A DNA stretch of 22,415 bases from Cytophagia bacterium. Its GTDB lineage: Bacteria; Bacteroidota; Bacteroidia; UBA7662. The stretch spans positions 1 to 22,415 of the forward strand of contig RFOZ01000016.1 of the NCBI GenBank assembly GCA_009926405.1. Reading direction: 5' to 3'. The translations under genes and the position numbers were made by a program. Under the pieces are notes generated by a model. That model saw only the letters and a list, made by a program, of their open reading frames with translations. It did not search any database and had not been told where the DNA came from. Position 1 is the stretch's first letter. Each line of letters opens with the position of its first letter. Shown piece by piece: positions 1-7,086 of this stretch.

Positions 1-282
1 GGACTGGCCGGCCAACGTTCCCTCGCTTTCTGTATGGAGGCGATGCAAAACCATGCCCTCACCGAGGATCCGGATATCCAAATTCTTTTTAAAATGTTCC
101 AACACATGTTGGATAACGTCCGTATTCTTCACGAAAAAGACCCAAAATCGAATTCCATACAACAATTGTTCAATGATTTGCAAAACTTCGGTCGAGCCTG
201 GATGGAACACGAAGACCGGGAGGCCCGGGAGCTCTTTCCCTGGATTGTTGAGCTCGAAAACCAACTTTTGCGCTTGAACTAA
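1..282 (+). CDS. C-terminal part of an unidentified protein, possibly hemerythrin-like (5' end outside window)
   Basis: The frame is open from base 1 to a TAA at 280-282, giving at least 93 residues, so the true start probably lies upstream. An internal ATG at 34 is possible but has no ribosome binding site. The visible part is all-helical in character and rich in Met, Gln, His and Glu. Near the end it reads HEDREARELFPW, which resembles the last helix of hemerythrin HHE domains (a His followed by Glu residues and LFP) that bind a di-iron or O2 site. That resemblance is short and could be chance. No membrane segment is visible. The promoter of the next gene lies partly inside its last codons. 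I do not recognise the family with confidence. Confidence 0.5.
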   Translation, partial: GLAGQRSLAFCMEAMQNHALTEDPDIQILFKMFQHMLDNVRILHEKDPKSNSIQQLFNDLQNFGRAWMEHEDREARELFPWIVELENQLLRLN

Positions 283-297
283 GGCGTCCTATCTTTG
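267..297 (+). promoter_or_regulatory. Bacteroidota-type promoter for the dehydrogenase gene
   Basis: TTTG at 267-270 is followed after 19 bases by TATCTTTG at 290-297, an exact match to the TTTG / TAnnTTTG pattern of the Bacteroidota primary sigma factor. Transcription would begin near 304, leaving a leader of about 30 bases before the ATG at 333. The -33 element lies inside the end of the preceding gene. Confidence 0.6.
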
Positions 298-332
298 AAA
301 GCGCGGTTTCAACCCCTGCCGCTTTTGGATTT

Positions 333-1667
333 ATGACGGAAAAACCCATTCTCGATCGCCTAAAGGCCTTCGAAAACCAAGCCCCTGAAATTGTATTTGA
401 ATGGAACGACGCTCCAACCGGTGCCCGAGGCTGGGCGGTTCTCAATTCGCTGCGGGGTGGGGCAGCCGGCGGAGGAACGCGGATGCGCAAAGGTTTGGAC
501 CGTCGCGAAGTTGAATCCCTGGCCAAAACCATGGAAATCAAATTTACCGTCTCGGGACCTGCGATCGGGGGGGCCAAATCGGGTATTGACTTTGATCCGG
601 CCGACCCGCGCAAGGAACAAGTCCTCAAGCGTTGGTACAAGGCTCTGGACCCTTTGCTCAAAAACTTTTACGGAACAGGAGGGGATCTGAATGTGGACGA
701 AATCCACGAAGTCATTCCCTACACCCTGGCCAACGATCTGCAGCATCCCCAACAAGGGGTGGTTCAGGGCCATTACGGCCGTCATCTCCGCGAAAAACGT
801 CTAGCGCAATTGCGCGAAGGGGTCAGCCTTCCGGTGACCGACCCTTTGTTCACCCCGGCTCGCCCCTTGGTGTCCGGCCCCGGCCCCGATCAGGGTCCCA
901 CCATGACCATCGCCGACCTTATCACGGGATGGGGCGTCGCCGAATCCGTCCTCGCCTATTACGCCACCCAGGCCGGGACCCCCAACCCATCCGGAGGCTC
1001 CTGGATTTTGGAAGGTCACCCAGCCTTCAAAGACCGCCTTGTGCTGGTTCAAGGTTGGGGCAATGTCGCGGCCACCGCTGCCTATTACTTGTGTTATGCA
1101 GGGATGAAAATCCAAGGAATCCTGGACCGGGAATACGGATGGGTGGGCGACCAAGATTCCCCGCTCAATCTGGAGGCCTGCCGCCGGCTCCTTTTGATGC
1201 GCCGCGGAAACGCCCTCAACCCGGATGCCATCCCTTGCCTCCCTCACCGCGAAGCCGCCCCTTTGTTCTGGGCGCAGGCGGCCGATGTTTTTGTGCCGGC
1301 GGCCGCCTCCCGCCTTGTGACTGGAGAACAAATCAACTCTCTGATAAACAAAGGTTTGAACCTAGTTGCCTGCGGGGCCAATGTACCCTTCGCCGATCCC
1401 GAGATTTTCATGGGGCCCATTGCCCGCTCCGTCGACGAGCGCATCGCAGTTCTTCCTGACTTCGTCGCCAATTGCGGAATGGCCCGGGTTTTTGCGTACC
1501 TCATGCAGGATGACCCTGGAATGCAAGCCCGCGATATTTTTGAAGACGTAGCCAAAACTATTCGTCAAGCGGTGCAAGGATGCTTCCCCAATAACACATC
1601 TCCTTCTACCGGGCTTTGCCTTGAAGGCTACCGACGAGCCTTGGACCAATTGCAAACCAATCTTTAA
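333..1667 (+). CDS. Glu/Leu/Phe/Val family dehydrogenase
   Basis: A 444-residue NAD(P)-dependent amino acid dehydrogenase of the glutamate dehydrogenase superfamily. It would oxidatively deaminate an amino acid to its 2-oxo acid plus ammonia, or run in reverse, in the cytosol. The N-terminal substrate domain carries GGAAGGGTRMRKGL and GPAIGGAKSGIDF, whose lysine (K82) fits the family's substrate and catalytic lysine region. The Rossmann domain shows a dinucleotide-binding motif GWGNVA near residue 241. Downstream are VPAAASRLVT and SCGANVPF-like segments (here ACGANVPFADPEIF) typical of the family. Length is normal. The start ATG at 333 lies about 30 bases after a good promoter. Substrate specificity (Glu, Leu, Val or Phe) cannot be read from the sequence, so no symbol is given. 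It is first in a tight forward run; mscS-type begins 15 bases later. Confidence 0.92.
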   Translation: MTEKPILDRLKAFENQAPEIVFEWNDAPTGARGWAVLNSLRGGAAGGGTRMRKGLDRREVESLAKTMEIKFTVSGPAIGGAKSGIDFDPADPRKEQVLKRWYKALDPLLKNFYGTGGDLNVDEIHEVIPYTLANDLQHPQQGVVQGHYGRHLREKRLAQLREGVSLPVTDPLFTPARPLVSGPGPDQGPTMTIADLITGWGVAESVLAYYATQAGTPNPSGGSWILEGHPAFKDRLVLVQGWGNVAATAAYYLCYAGMKIQGILDREYGWVGDQDSPLNLEACRRLLLMRRGNALNPDAIPCLPHREAAPLFWAQAADVFVPAAASRLVTGEQINSLINKGLNLVACGANVPFADPEIFMGPIARSVDERIAVLPDFVANCGMARVFAYLMQDDPGMQARDIFEDVAKTIRQAVQGCFPNNTSPSTGLCLEGYRRALDQLQTNL

Positions 1668-1682
1668 CCCATTTAACGAGCC

Positions 1683-2771
1683 ATGAATTGGATATACCAA
1701 AACAGCTGGGCGGGCCAAACCTACCTTCAATGGGCCCTTTCTCTGGGCGTTTTGTTGTTCATTTTGTTTCTCAACCGGCCCCTGGCCAGCCTGATTAACC
1801 TCTTGGTTTACAGGCTTTTTAGCGAACGCGATCCCGAACGTAGGCGTCTATTCAACCGCCTGACGGGCAAGCCTCTCCGTCGTCTTTTGGTCTTCGTTGG
1901 CTTGATGGTTGCCTTTACCATTTTGAGCATTCCGCTCAAAGTGGTTTGGTTCGGAAAACCCCTTCGCATTCACTTTTATATCGATATTCTTTTGCAGTTA
2001 GGGCTGGTATGGTACGCGGCCAAAACCCTGCTCAAAGTCGCTGATTTTGTGGCCGATGTATGGCAACAAAAAGCGGCTAAACATCCCGAAAAAATCCAAG
2101 ACCAATGGGTTCCCTACATCAAAGACGGGATCAAGGTGGGGGTCATGTTGTCCGCGTTCTTGTTTGTTATTGGCATTGTTTTTCAGGCCAATATCGCCGC
2201 CCTCATCGGTGGTCTCGGGATCGGTGGTTTGGCCGTTGCCCTGGCCGCCCAAGAAAGCCTGGCCAATTTGCTCGGCTCTTTCACGATTTTCCTGGATAAG
2301 CCCTTTACGGTCGGGGATACCATTGAATTTAAGGGGATTACAGGTACGGTCGAAAATGTAGGCTTTCGTTCCACCCGTCTTCGAACTTTGGATAAATCTT
2401 TTGTTACGATTCCCAACAAGGCTTTGGTTACCGAGCCCCTGAACAACATTACCGAGAGCACCCATCGCAGGGCTTCTTTTCAATTAGGCCTGGTTTACCA
2501 AACAGGCCCCGAGACCCTTCGAACGGTCATCCAAGAAATCAAAACGCTTTTGAACGAGCATCCCATGATTGACGAGGATCCGGTGGTTTCTTTTTTTGGA
2601 TACGGAGAAAGTTCGTTGGACCTGCAAATTATCTACCTGGTCAAAACTCCGGATTACAACGAATACCTTCGGGTCCGCGAAGAAATCAATTTTGGAATCT
2701 ATGGGATCATCAGCCGTCATCCAACCGATTTTGCTTTTCCAACCCGGACCATGGTCACGGTTCACGACTAG
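1683..2771 (+). CDS. Small-conductance mechanosensitive channel (MscS family)
   Basis: A 362-residue inner-membrane channel that would open under membrane tension to release solutes during hypo-osmotic shock. Hydrophobic segments lie at about 15-40, 66-88, 98-118 and 150-168. A pore-lining segment at about 170-205 is rich in Gly and Ala (GGLGIGGLAVALAAQES), as in MscS TM3. The cytoplasmic beta domain follows, with DKPFTVGDTIEF and GTVENVGFRSTRLRT, a hallmark of the family. It has one or two more N-terminal helices than the E. coli MscS prototype (286 residues), which is common in Bacteroidota members. It starts 15 bases after the dehydrogenase stop and ends 6 bases before the acetyltransferase start, so co-transcription is likely. 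Confidence 0.9.
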   Translation: MNWIYQNSWAGQTYLQWALSLGVLLFILFLNRPLASLINLLVYRLFSERDPERRRLFNRLTGKPLRRLLVFVGLMVAFTILSIPLKVVWFGKPLRIHFYIDILLQLGLVWYAAKTLLKVADFVADVWQQKAAKHPEKIQDQWVPYIKDGIKVGVMLSAFLFVIGIVFQANIAALIGGLGIGGLAVALAAQESLANLLGSFTIFLDKPFTVGDTIEFKGITGTVENVGFRSTRLRTLDKSFVTIPNKALVTEPLNNITESTHRRASFQLGLVYQTGPETLRTVIQEIKTLLNEHPMIDEDPVVSFFGYGESSLDLQIIYLVKTPDYNEYLRVREEINFGIYGIISRHPTDFAFPTRTMVTVHD

Positions 2772-2777
2772 ATATTC

Positions 2778-3311
2778 ATGGACAAAACCGTTTGGCAAAA
2801 GGTGGTTTGGGGAAGTTCCGAGTATGCCCTAACGATTGCCCTACGACACACCCTGCTGAGGGCCCCCCTTGGACTGCATTTTGCCAAGGAATCCCTCGAT
2901 GCCGAAAAAGAGTCCATCCACCTGGCCGGTTTCGATCCGAACGGGGTGTTGTGCGCCTGTTTGGTGCTAAGACCCTCTGTCACCCCGTCTTGGTTGGAGG
3001 TTAACCATGAAACCAATCCCTACCAAGCAACCATCGCTGCTCTTGACCTCCAAGCCACCGTCGCTGCCCCTGCCTTTCATATGCGCCAAGTGGCCGTTCG
3101 CCAAGACCTGCAGGGCCTGGGTTTGGGCCGTGAATTAATGAATTACGCTCATGCCTGGGTTGTTGCCAACAGCCCCGTACGTCAAGTCTATTTGCATGCT
3201 CGTTCCCCGGTGGTTGGATTTTATGAGAACGCTGGCTATACGCTCTACGGCGAACCCTTTTGGGAAGTCGGGCTGGAACACCGAGCCATGCATCGTTTTC
3301 TTGAATCCTAA
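2778..3311 (+). CDS. GNAT family N-acetyltransferase
   Basis: A 177-residue protein with the GNAT fold signature. A beta strand MRQVAVRQDLQG leads into the acetyl-CoA pyrophosphate-binding loop QGLGLGRELM (the Q/R-x-x-G-x-G/A motif). It is followed by VYLHARSPVVGFYENAGY, the typical strand-helix end of the domain in which FYENAGY marks the C-terminal half. It would transfer an acetyl group from acetyl-CoA to an amine; the substrate is unknown. The ATG at 2778 lies 6 bases after the channel gene stop and no better start is visible. Length is normal for a single-domain GNAT. Confidence 0.85.
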   Translation: MDKTVWQKVVWGSSEYALTIALRHTLLRAPLGLHFAKESLDAEKESIHLAGFDPNGVLCACLVLRPSVTPSWLEVNHETNPYQATIAALDLQATVAAPAFHMRQVAVRQDLQGLGLGRELMNYAHAWVVANSPVRQVYLHARSPVVGFYENAGYTLYGEPFWEVGLEHRAMHRFLES

Positions 3312-3370
3312 CGCTCTCCCAAGCCCACCCGCCTCTTCCTCTTTCCTGACAATTGCCCACCCCCCTTCCT

Positions 3371-4132
3371 ATGCCACTACGCGCTCTGGCCCTGATTCCT
3401 GCACGCCTTGAATCCACTCGTTTGCCCCGCAAGATGCTGGCCGATTTGGGCGGAAAGCCTTTGATCGTCCGAACCTGGGAAGCGGTTCAAAAAGCCTCTT
3501 GCTTTGCGAAAGTCCTGGTCGTTACCGACGCCGTCGAAATTCTGGAAGCCGCTGCACAACACGGAGTACCCGCCGTTCTATCATCGCCCTCGCATGTCAG
3601 CGGGAGCGATCGAATTGCCGAAGCTCTTCAAAACCTTCCAGAGGGCTCAACCTACGAGGTGGTGGTCAATGTCCAAGGCGATGAACCGATGGTCCCGGCT
3701 TCTGTATTGGAAAATCTGGTGGCCCTCTTTGAAGATCCCGCCGTGCAGGTCGCTTCCGCCTGCTGTCCTTGGCCAGCTACCGAAGACCCTCAAAACCCCG
3801 ACCGGGTCAAGGTGGTTTTGGATGCTTCAGACCAAGCCATGTATTTTTCGAGAGCAGCCATACCGGCCCAACGCAAAGATTCAACAAGCGCTGCACCGCG
3901 CTTTTTGCATTTGGGACTCTATGCTTACCGCCCCGAGCGTCTTCTGGAATTTACCCGACTCCGACCCGCCCCTTCCGAAGAATCTGAAAAATTAGAGCAG
4001 CTACGCTTTTTGCACAACGGCATCCCCATCAAAATGTTACGGCTTCCAGAGCCCCTGCCCTCCGGGGTTGATAACAACGAAGATCTGCAACGGGTCCGCC
4101 TCCTTTACGGAAGTCCCAGCTCCTTGCGCTGA
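3371..4132 (+). CDS. kdsB: 3-deoxy-manno-octulosonate cytidylyltransferase (CMP-Kdo synthetase)
   Basis: Activates Kdo with CTP to CMP-Kdo in the cytosol, the donor for the inner core of lipopolysaccharide, which implies a Gram-negative cell. The N-terminus ALIPARLESTRLPRKML is the nucleotide-binding signature, followed by VVNVQGDEPM (metal-binding Asp) and later YFSRAAIP and HLGLYAYR, all classical KdsB motifs. I chose the ATG at 3371, giving 253 residues and close to the E. coli length of 248. An in-frame TTG at 3353 would add only six residues (MPTPLP) with no support. It is last in the forward run, 59 bases after the acetyltransferase. Its last 28 bases overlap the 3' end of aspS on the other strand. 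Confidence 0.95.
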   Translation: MPLRALALIPARLESTRLPRKMLADLGGKPLIVRTWEAVQKASCFAKVLVVTDAVEILEAAAQHGVPAVLSSPSHVSGSDRIAEALQNLPEGSTYEVVVNVQGDEPMVPASVLENLVALFEDPAVQVASACCPWPATEDPQNPDRVKVVLDASDQAMYFSRAAIPAQRKDSTSAAPRFLHLGLYAYRPERLLEFTRLRPAPSEESEKLEQLRFLHNGIPIKMLRLPEPLPSGVDNNEDLQRVRLLYGSPSSLR

Positions 4133-4944
4133 ACCTCGTCAATCCCCGAAGGAGCGTCTATCATCACATCCCGGCCTGCGTTGTTCTTGGGGAAGGCAAT
4201 GAAATCCCGGATGCTTTCCTGTCCACCAAACAAGGCACAGAGGCGATCAAATCCAAATGCGATGCCACCGTGCGGTGGGGCTCCGTATTCAAAGGCTTTG
4301 AGCAAAAAGCCAAACTTGGCCTGGGCCTCTTCGGCCCCAAAGCCGAGTAGCTCAAAAAGCCTGGCTTGCAACGCTTTGTCGTGAATACGAATGGACCCGC
4401 CTCCAATTTCGGTCCCGTTCAAAACCATATCGTAGGCATTGGCGCGGACGCGGCCCGGATGGTTTTGCATCAACTCCATATCTTCTGGCAAGGGCGAAGT
4501 AAACGGATGGTGCATGGCGACCCACCGACCGCTCTCCTCGTCCCAATCCAACAAGGGAAAATCCACCACCCACAAGGCCCGGTACTGTTCGGGTGAACGA
4601 AATCCCAAACGGGTCCCGATTTCGAGACGGAGCTCGGCCGCCGCTTTGCGAGTCAAGGCCTCGGGGCCGGCCAAAACCAGCATCAAATCACCGCTCCCCA
4701 GCCCCGCGGCATCCATCCAAGCCTTCAAATGGTCCGCTCCGTAAAACTTGTCCACCGAAGATCGATAGGTCGCATCCCCTACCTCGCAGCGCAACCATAC
4801 CATGCCCTTCATGCCGATTTGCGGCCTTTTAACCCATTCGGTCAAAGCGTCCAATTCTTTGCGGGTCCAACCAGCACCTCCGGGTACCGGCACCCCAATC
4901 ACTGCTTCGGCCTCCTCAAAAACCCCAAAACCTACCCCTTTCAC
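4105..4944 (-). CDS. aspS: Aspartyl-tRNA synthetase, C-terminal part (second reading frame of a broken aspS)
   Basis: This frame encodes the rest of bacterial AspRS from the start of the GAD insertion domain (KGVGFGVFEEAEAV, TRKELDALTEW) through the catalytic core. Visible are WVVDFPLLDW, AMHHPFTSPLPEDME, NGTEIGGGSIRIHD and the class II motif 3 region GIAFGFDRLCALFGG, ending in AFPKNN and a short tail. It looks fully conserved, so it is under recent or present selection. It has no normal start. The frame is open up to about 5007, but the homologous part begins near 4953. A GTG at 4944-4942 overlaps the stop of the upstream frame as GTGA and could permit coupled re-initiation; a -1 frameshift at that point would also join the halves. 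The end coordinate given here is this GTG and is only an assumption. The gene overlaps the end of kdsB by 28 bases. Confidence 0.8.
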   Translation of the reverse strand: MKGVGFGVFEEAEAVIGVPVPGGAGWTRKELDALTEWVKRPQIGMKGMVWLRCEVGDATYRSSVDKFYGADHLKAWMDAAGLGSGDLMLVLAGPEALTRKAAAELRLEIGTRLGFRSPEQYRALWVVDFPLLDWDEESGRWVAMHHPFTSPLPEDMELMQNHPGRVRANAYDMVLNGTEIGGGSIRIHDKALQARLFELLGFGAEEAQAKFGFLLKAFEYGAPPHGGIAFGFDRLCALFGGQESIRDFIAFPKNNAGRDVMIDAPSGIDEVQRKELGLP

Positions 4945-5876
4945 CCCGGAAAGGGACTTGCGCCGTAGGCTTGGCCTCCCTTGAGGGTCACCAAGGGCGC
5001 TGTCCAACGCAAATCGGGCTTGTCGTTCCCATAAAGCAGCATCGCATCAGCATAGGTCATCACCGGGATTTCACCAATATCCAAACCTTTGACCTGTTGA
5101 AACAAATGGCGAAAGAGTCCTTCAAACATGGCCAAGATATCGGACCGCTCCACAAAGGACATTTCACAATCGATTTGCGTGAATTCAGGTTGCCGATCGG
5201 CGCGCAAATCTTCGTCGCGAAAGCATTTAACAATCTGAAAATACCGATCCAATCCCCCGACCATTAACAATTGTTTGAAGGTCTGTGGAGATTGCGGCAA
5301 GGCATAAAATTGTCCGGGATGCATGCGGGATGGTACCACAAAGTCCCGGGCCCCTTCGGGGGTTGTCTTGATCAGCACCGGGGTCTCTACCTCTATAAAA
5401 GACTGACCATCAAGATATTTACGTACCTCCTGGGCCATGCGATGCCGCAGTTCCAACTTCGAACGAACGGGGTTGCGGCGTATATCAAGGTAGCGGTATT
5501 GCATACGCAAATCTTCGCCGCCGTCGGTATCATCTTCGATCAAAAAAGGCGGCAACGCCGAAGCATTCAGGATTTGTAAATCCGCCACACGAACCTCGAT
5601 ATCGCCGGTGCTAAGGTTGGGGTTTTTGTTATAACGTTCGACCACGATTCCCGTGGCACGTAGAACAAATTCTCTGCCGAGGGAACGCATTCCTTCCAAA
5701 ACCTCTGGCGCCGTTGTGCCTTCTTCGGCAACCAACTGGGTCAAACCGTAACGATCCCGCAGGTCAACCCAGATCAGGCCCCCTTTGTCCCGGATTTTGC
5801 TAACCCAACCGCAGAGGGTTGCTTGTTGACCCGCATGGGCCAGGTTCAATTCGTCACAGCGGTGAGTTCGTAGCAT
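4941..5876 (-). CDS. aspS: Aspartyl-tRNA synthetase, N-terminal part (first reading frame of a broken aspS)
   Basis: Charges tRNA-Asp with aspartate; cytosolic. This 311-residue frame holds the OB-fold anticodon-binding domain (residues about 1-110, with CGWVSKIRDKGG and WVDLRDRYG). The first half of the class II catalytic core follows: motif 1 region FIEVETPVLIKTTPEGARDF, YALPQSPQTFKQLLM, and motif 2 FRDEDLRADRQPEFTQID (about 219-236). After LLYGNDKPDLRWTAPLVTL (to about 298) the family normally runs straight into a KGxGF segment. Here it reads a further 13 unfamiliar residues and stops at TGA 4943-4941. I chose the ATG at 5876 (MLRTHRCDEL, the usual N-terminus) over an in-frame GTG at 5897, which would lie on the promoter box. 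The -1 relative frame continues the protein. Confidence 0.85.
   Translation of the reverse strand: MLRTHRCDELNLAHAGQQATLCGWVSKIRDKGGLIWVDLRDRYGLTQLVAEEGTTAPEVLEGMRSLGREFVLRATGIVVERYNKNPNLSTGDIEVRVADLQILNASALPPFLIEDDTDGGEDLRMQYRYLDIRRNPVRSKLELRHRMAQEVRKYLDGQSFIEVETPVLIKTTPEGARDFVVPSRMHPGQFYALPQSPQTFKQLLMVGGLDRYFQIVKCFRDEDLRADRQPEFTQIDCEMSFVERSDILAMFEGLFRHLFQQVKGLDIGEIPVMTYADAMLLYGNDKPDLRWTAPLVTLKGGQAYGASPFPG
4954..4982 (-). other. Probable 29-base intervening segment that shifts the aspS frame
   Basis: Read on the minus strand, the segment begins AAGGGA and ends just before CTTTCC, so AAGGGA near one end faces TCCCTT at the other (6-bp inverted ends, about 20 bases apart, with an inner GCC/GGC pair). 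Deleting these 29 bases on paper joins V-T-L to L-S-G-V-K-G-V-G-F in one frame. That gives the family's usual spacing of about 12 residues between DLR and KGxGF. A CCCT direct repeat flanks the segment, so a 32-base excision would also restore frame. I see no second copy in this window. Confidence 0.5.
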
Positions 5877-5896
5877 AAAAGCGAGAGTATAGGGCA

Positions 5897-5904
5897 CAAA
5901 AATA
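5897..5904 (-). promoter_or_regulatory. -7 box of the aspS promoter
   Basis: TATTTTTG on the minus strand matches TAnnTTTG exactly. Transcription would start near 5890, about 14 bases before the ATG at 5876. I see no clear -33 TTTG at the expected distance. It supports the 5876 start over the GTG at 5897. Confidence 0.45.
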
Positions 5905-5949
5905 GAACTTTCGCGCCCACAGCGCTTCTTCGCGCGTGGACCTCGGGCC

Positions 5950-5957
5950 TATCTTTG
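5950..5957 (+). promoter_or_regulatory. -7 box of the tadA promoter
   Basis: TATCTTTG matches TAnnTTTG exactly and ends only four bases before the ATG at 5962. If it is used, the transcript would start at or within a few bases of the start codon, making a leaderless or near-leaderless tadA mRNA. No good -33 element is present (only TTCG at 5929-5932). Confidence 0.4.
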
Positions 5958-5961
5958 GTGA

Positions 5962-6408
5962 ATGCTCGGTCCCGAAGGCGACGAATATTACATGGAACAG
6001 GCTCTGCGCCTGGCCCGACAGGCCTACCGGATGGGTGAAATCCCGGTGGGGGCGGTCATCGTCCACGATAACAAAATCATAGCGCGCGGTCATAACCGCT
6101 GCGAGCAGCTCAACGACCCCACCGCCCATGCCGAAATGGAGGCGATCACCGCAGCAACAAACCACCTAAGTTCCAAATACCTGAACGAATGCACCCTGTA
6201 TGTAACGCTGGAACCCTGCGTCATGTGCGCTGGCGCCTTGTTTTGGAGTCAAATCGGGCGCGTTGTAGCCGGGGCATCGGACCCCAAACGGGGCTATACC
6301 CTCCACGGTACCCTTTTGCACCCCAAAACCCTTTGGTCCATGGGCCTCCTGCACGATGAATGTAGCAGCCTCATGACATCTTTTTTCCAATCCCTGCGGC
6401 ATGGGTGA
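5962..6408 (+). CDS. tadA: tRNA-specific adenosine deaminase
   Basis: A 148-residue zinc deaminase that converts A34 to inosine in the anticodon wobble position of tRNA-Arg(ACG). The CDA-fold motifs are complete: EIPVGAVIV (residues 26-34), PTAHAEMEAI with zinc ligand H56 and proton-shuttle E58, and LEPCVMCAGAL with zinc ligands C86 and C89. The preceding residues DEYYMEQALRLARQA are the normal TadA N-terminal helix, which supports the ATG at 5962. The start sits directly after a -7 box, so the mRNA may be leaderless. The 3' end overlaps the exporter gene by 8 bases. A generic cytidine/nucleoside deaminase is the alternative, but length and the motif context fit TadA. Confidence 0.9.
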   Translation: MLGPEGDEYYMEQALRLARQAYRMGEIPVGAVIVHDNKIIARGHNRCEQLNDPTAHAEMEAITAATNHLSSKYLNECTLYVTLEPCVMCAGALFWSQIGRVVAGASDPKRGYTLHGTLLHPKTLWSMGLLHDECSSLMTSFFQSLRHG

Positions 6409-7048
6409 GCGTTGGTTTTATTTCCAAACCATCCTCGAAGGGCTGCTCATCGGAATTCCCTTTTGCCTTAGCCTGGGCCCGGTAATGTTTTCGGTTATTC
6501 AAAATAGTATTGAACACGGAAGGTTTGTTGGCTTTATGTTAACCCTGGGGGTTGTCGTTGCTGATATTCTATTGCTAATCATTGCATTCTCCGGGGTCGA
6601 AAACTTATTACCGTCTGAAATCAATTTTCGACTTCCGGCTCAAATCATCGGGGGTTTGCTTTTGTTAGGAATGGCGCTTAACAATATTCTCCGAAAATCC
6701 CGCGCCTCTTACCAAAGCACCGGCCACAAAACACCTTGGTTGTACCTGGGAATGGGGTTCAGCCTCAATTTTCTTAACCCAACCAATTGGATTTCTTGGT
6801 TGGCCATCATCACCTACACATCCCAAGTGCTGGACTACAATGTTTACCAAAGCATGAATTTCTTTGGAGGAATTATCCTCAGTGTTCTGGGCACCGAAAC
6901 AGCCATTTCCTTTACGGCCCACCGCCTCAAACGCTGGCTTACTCCGCTTATAATGAGAAGAATACACCTCGGAACCGGGCTTGTTTTCGGGCTATCCGGG
7001 CTGTACCTCCTTGGGCAATCGCTACGATCCTTGCTGGGAGGTATTTAA
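6401..7048 (+). CDS. LysE/RhtB family amino acid exporter
   Basis: A 215-residue membrane protein that would export amino acids or similar small solutes across the inner membrane. Six hydrophobic segments can be made out. The first carries GIPFCLSLGPVMFSVIQ, which corresponds to the family's early Gly-Pro motif. A loop followed by NFLNPTNWISWLAII matches the NP-x-x-W motif of LysE-type transporters. The start ATG at 6401 lies inside the last codons of tadA (8-base overlap), pointing to translational coupling. The transported compound cannot be inferred. Confidence 0.8.
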   Translation: MGERWFYFQTILEGLLIGIPFCLSLGPVMFSVIQNSIEHGRFVGFMLTLGVVVADILLLIIAFSGVENLLPSEINFRLPAQIIGGLLLLGMALNNILRKSRASYQSTGHKTPWLYLGMGFSLNFLNPTNWISWLAIITYTSQVLDYNVYQSMNFFGGIILSVLGTETAISFTAHRLKRWLTPLIMRRIHLGTGLVFGLSGLYLLGQSLRSLLGGI

Positions 7049-7086
7049 TTGGAATTTTTGGTAACCTGCTTTTATTGCATAACATT

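Noticed and set aside
632..1459. 275-codon plus-strand frame inside the dehydrogenase gene
   Set aside because: It is a shadow frame, rich in Arg, Pro and Ser as expected of an out-of-frame reading of GC-rich third positions. The dehydrogenase in the other frame is certain.
6787..7086. Long upstream extension of the methyltransferase frame
   Set aside because: It overlaps the exporter in another frame and has no methyltransferase similarity. The protein plausibly begins at MPYDFHHNHEFY at 7087.
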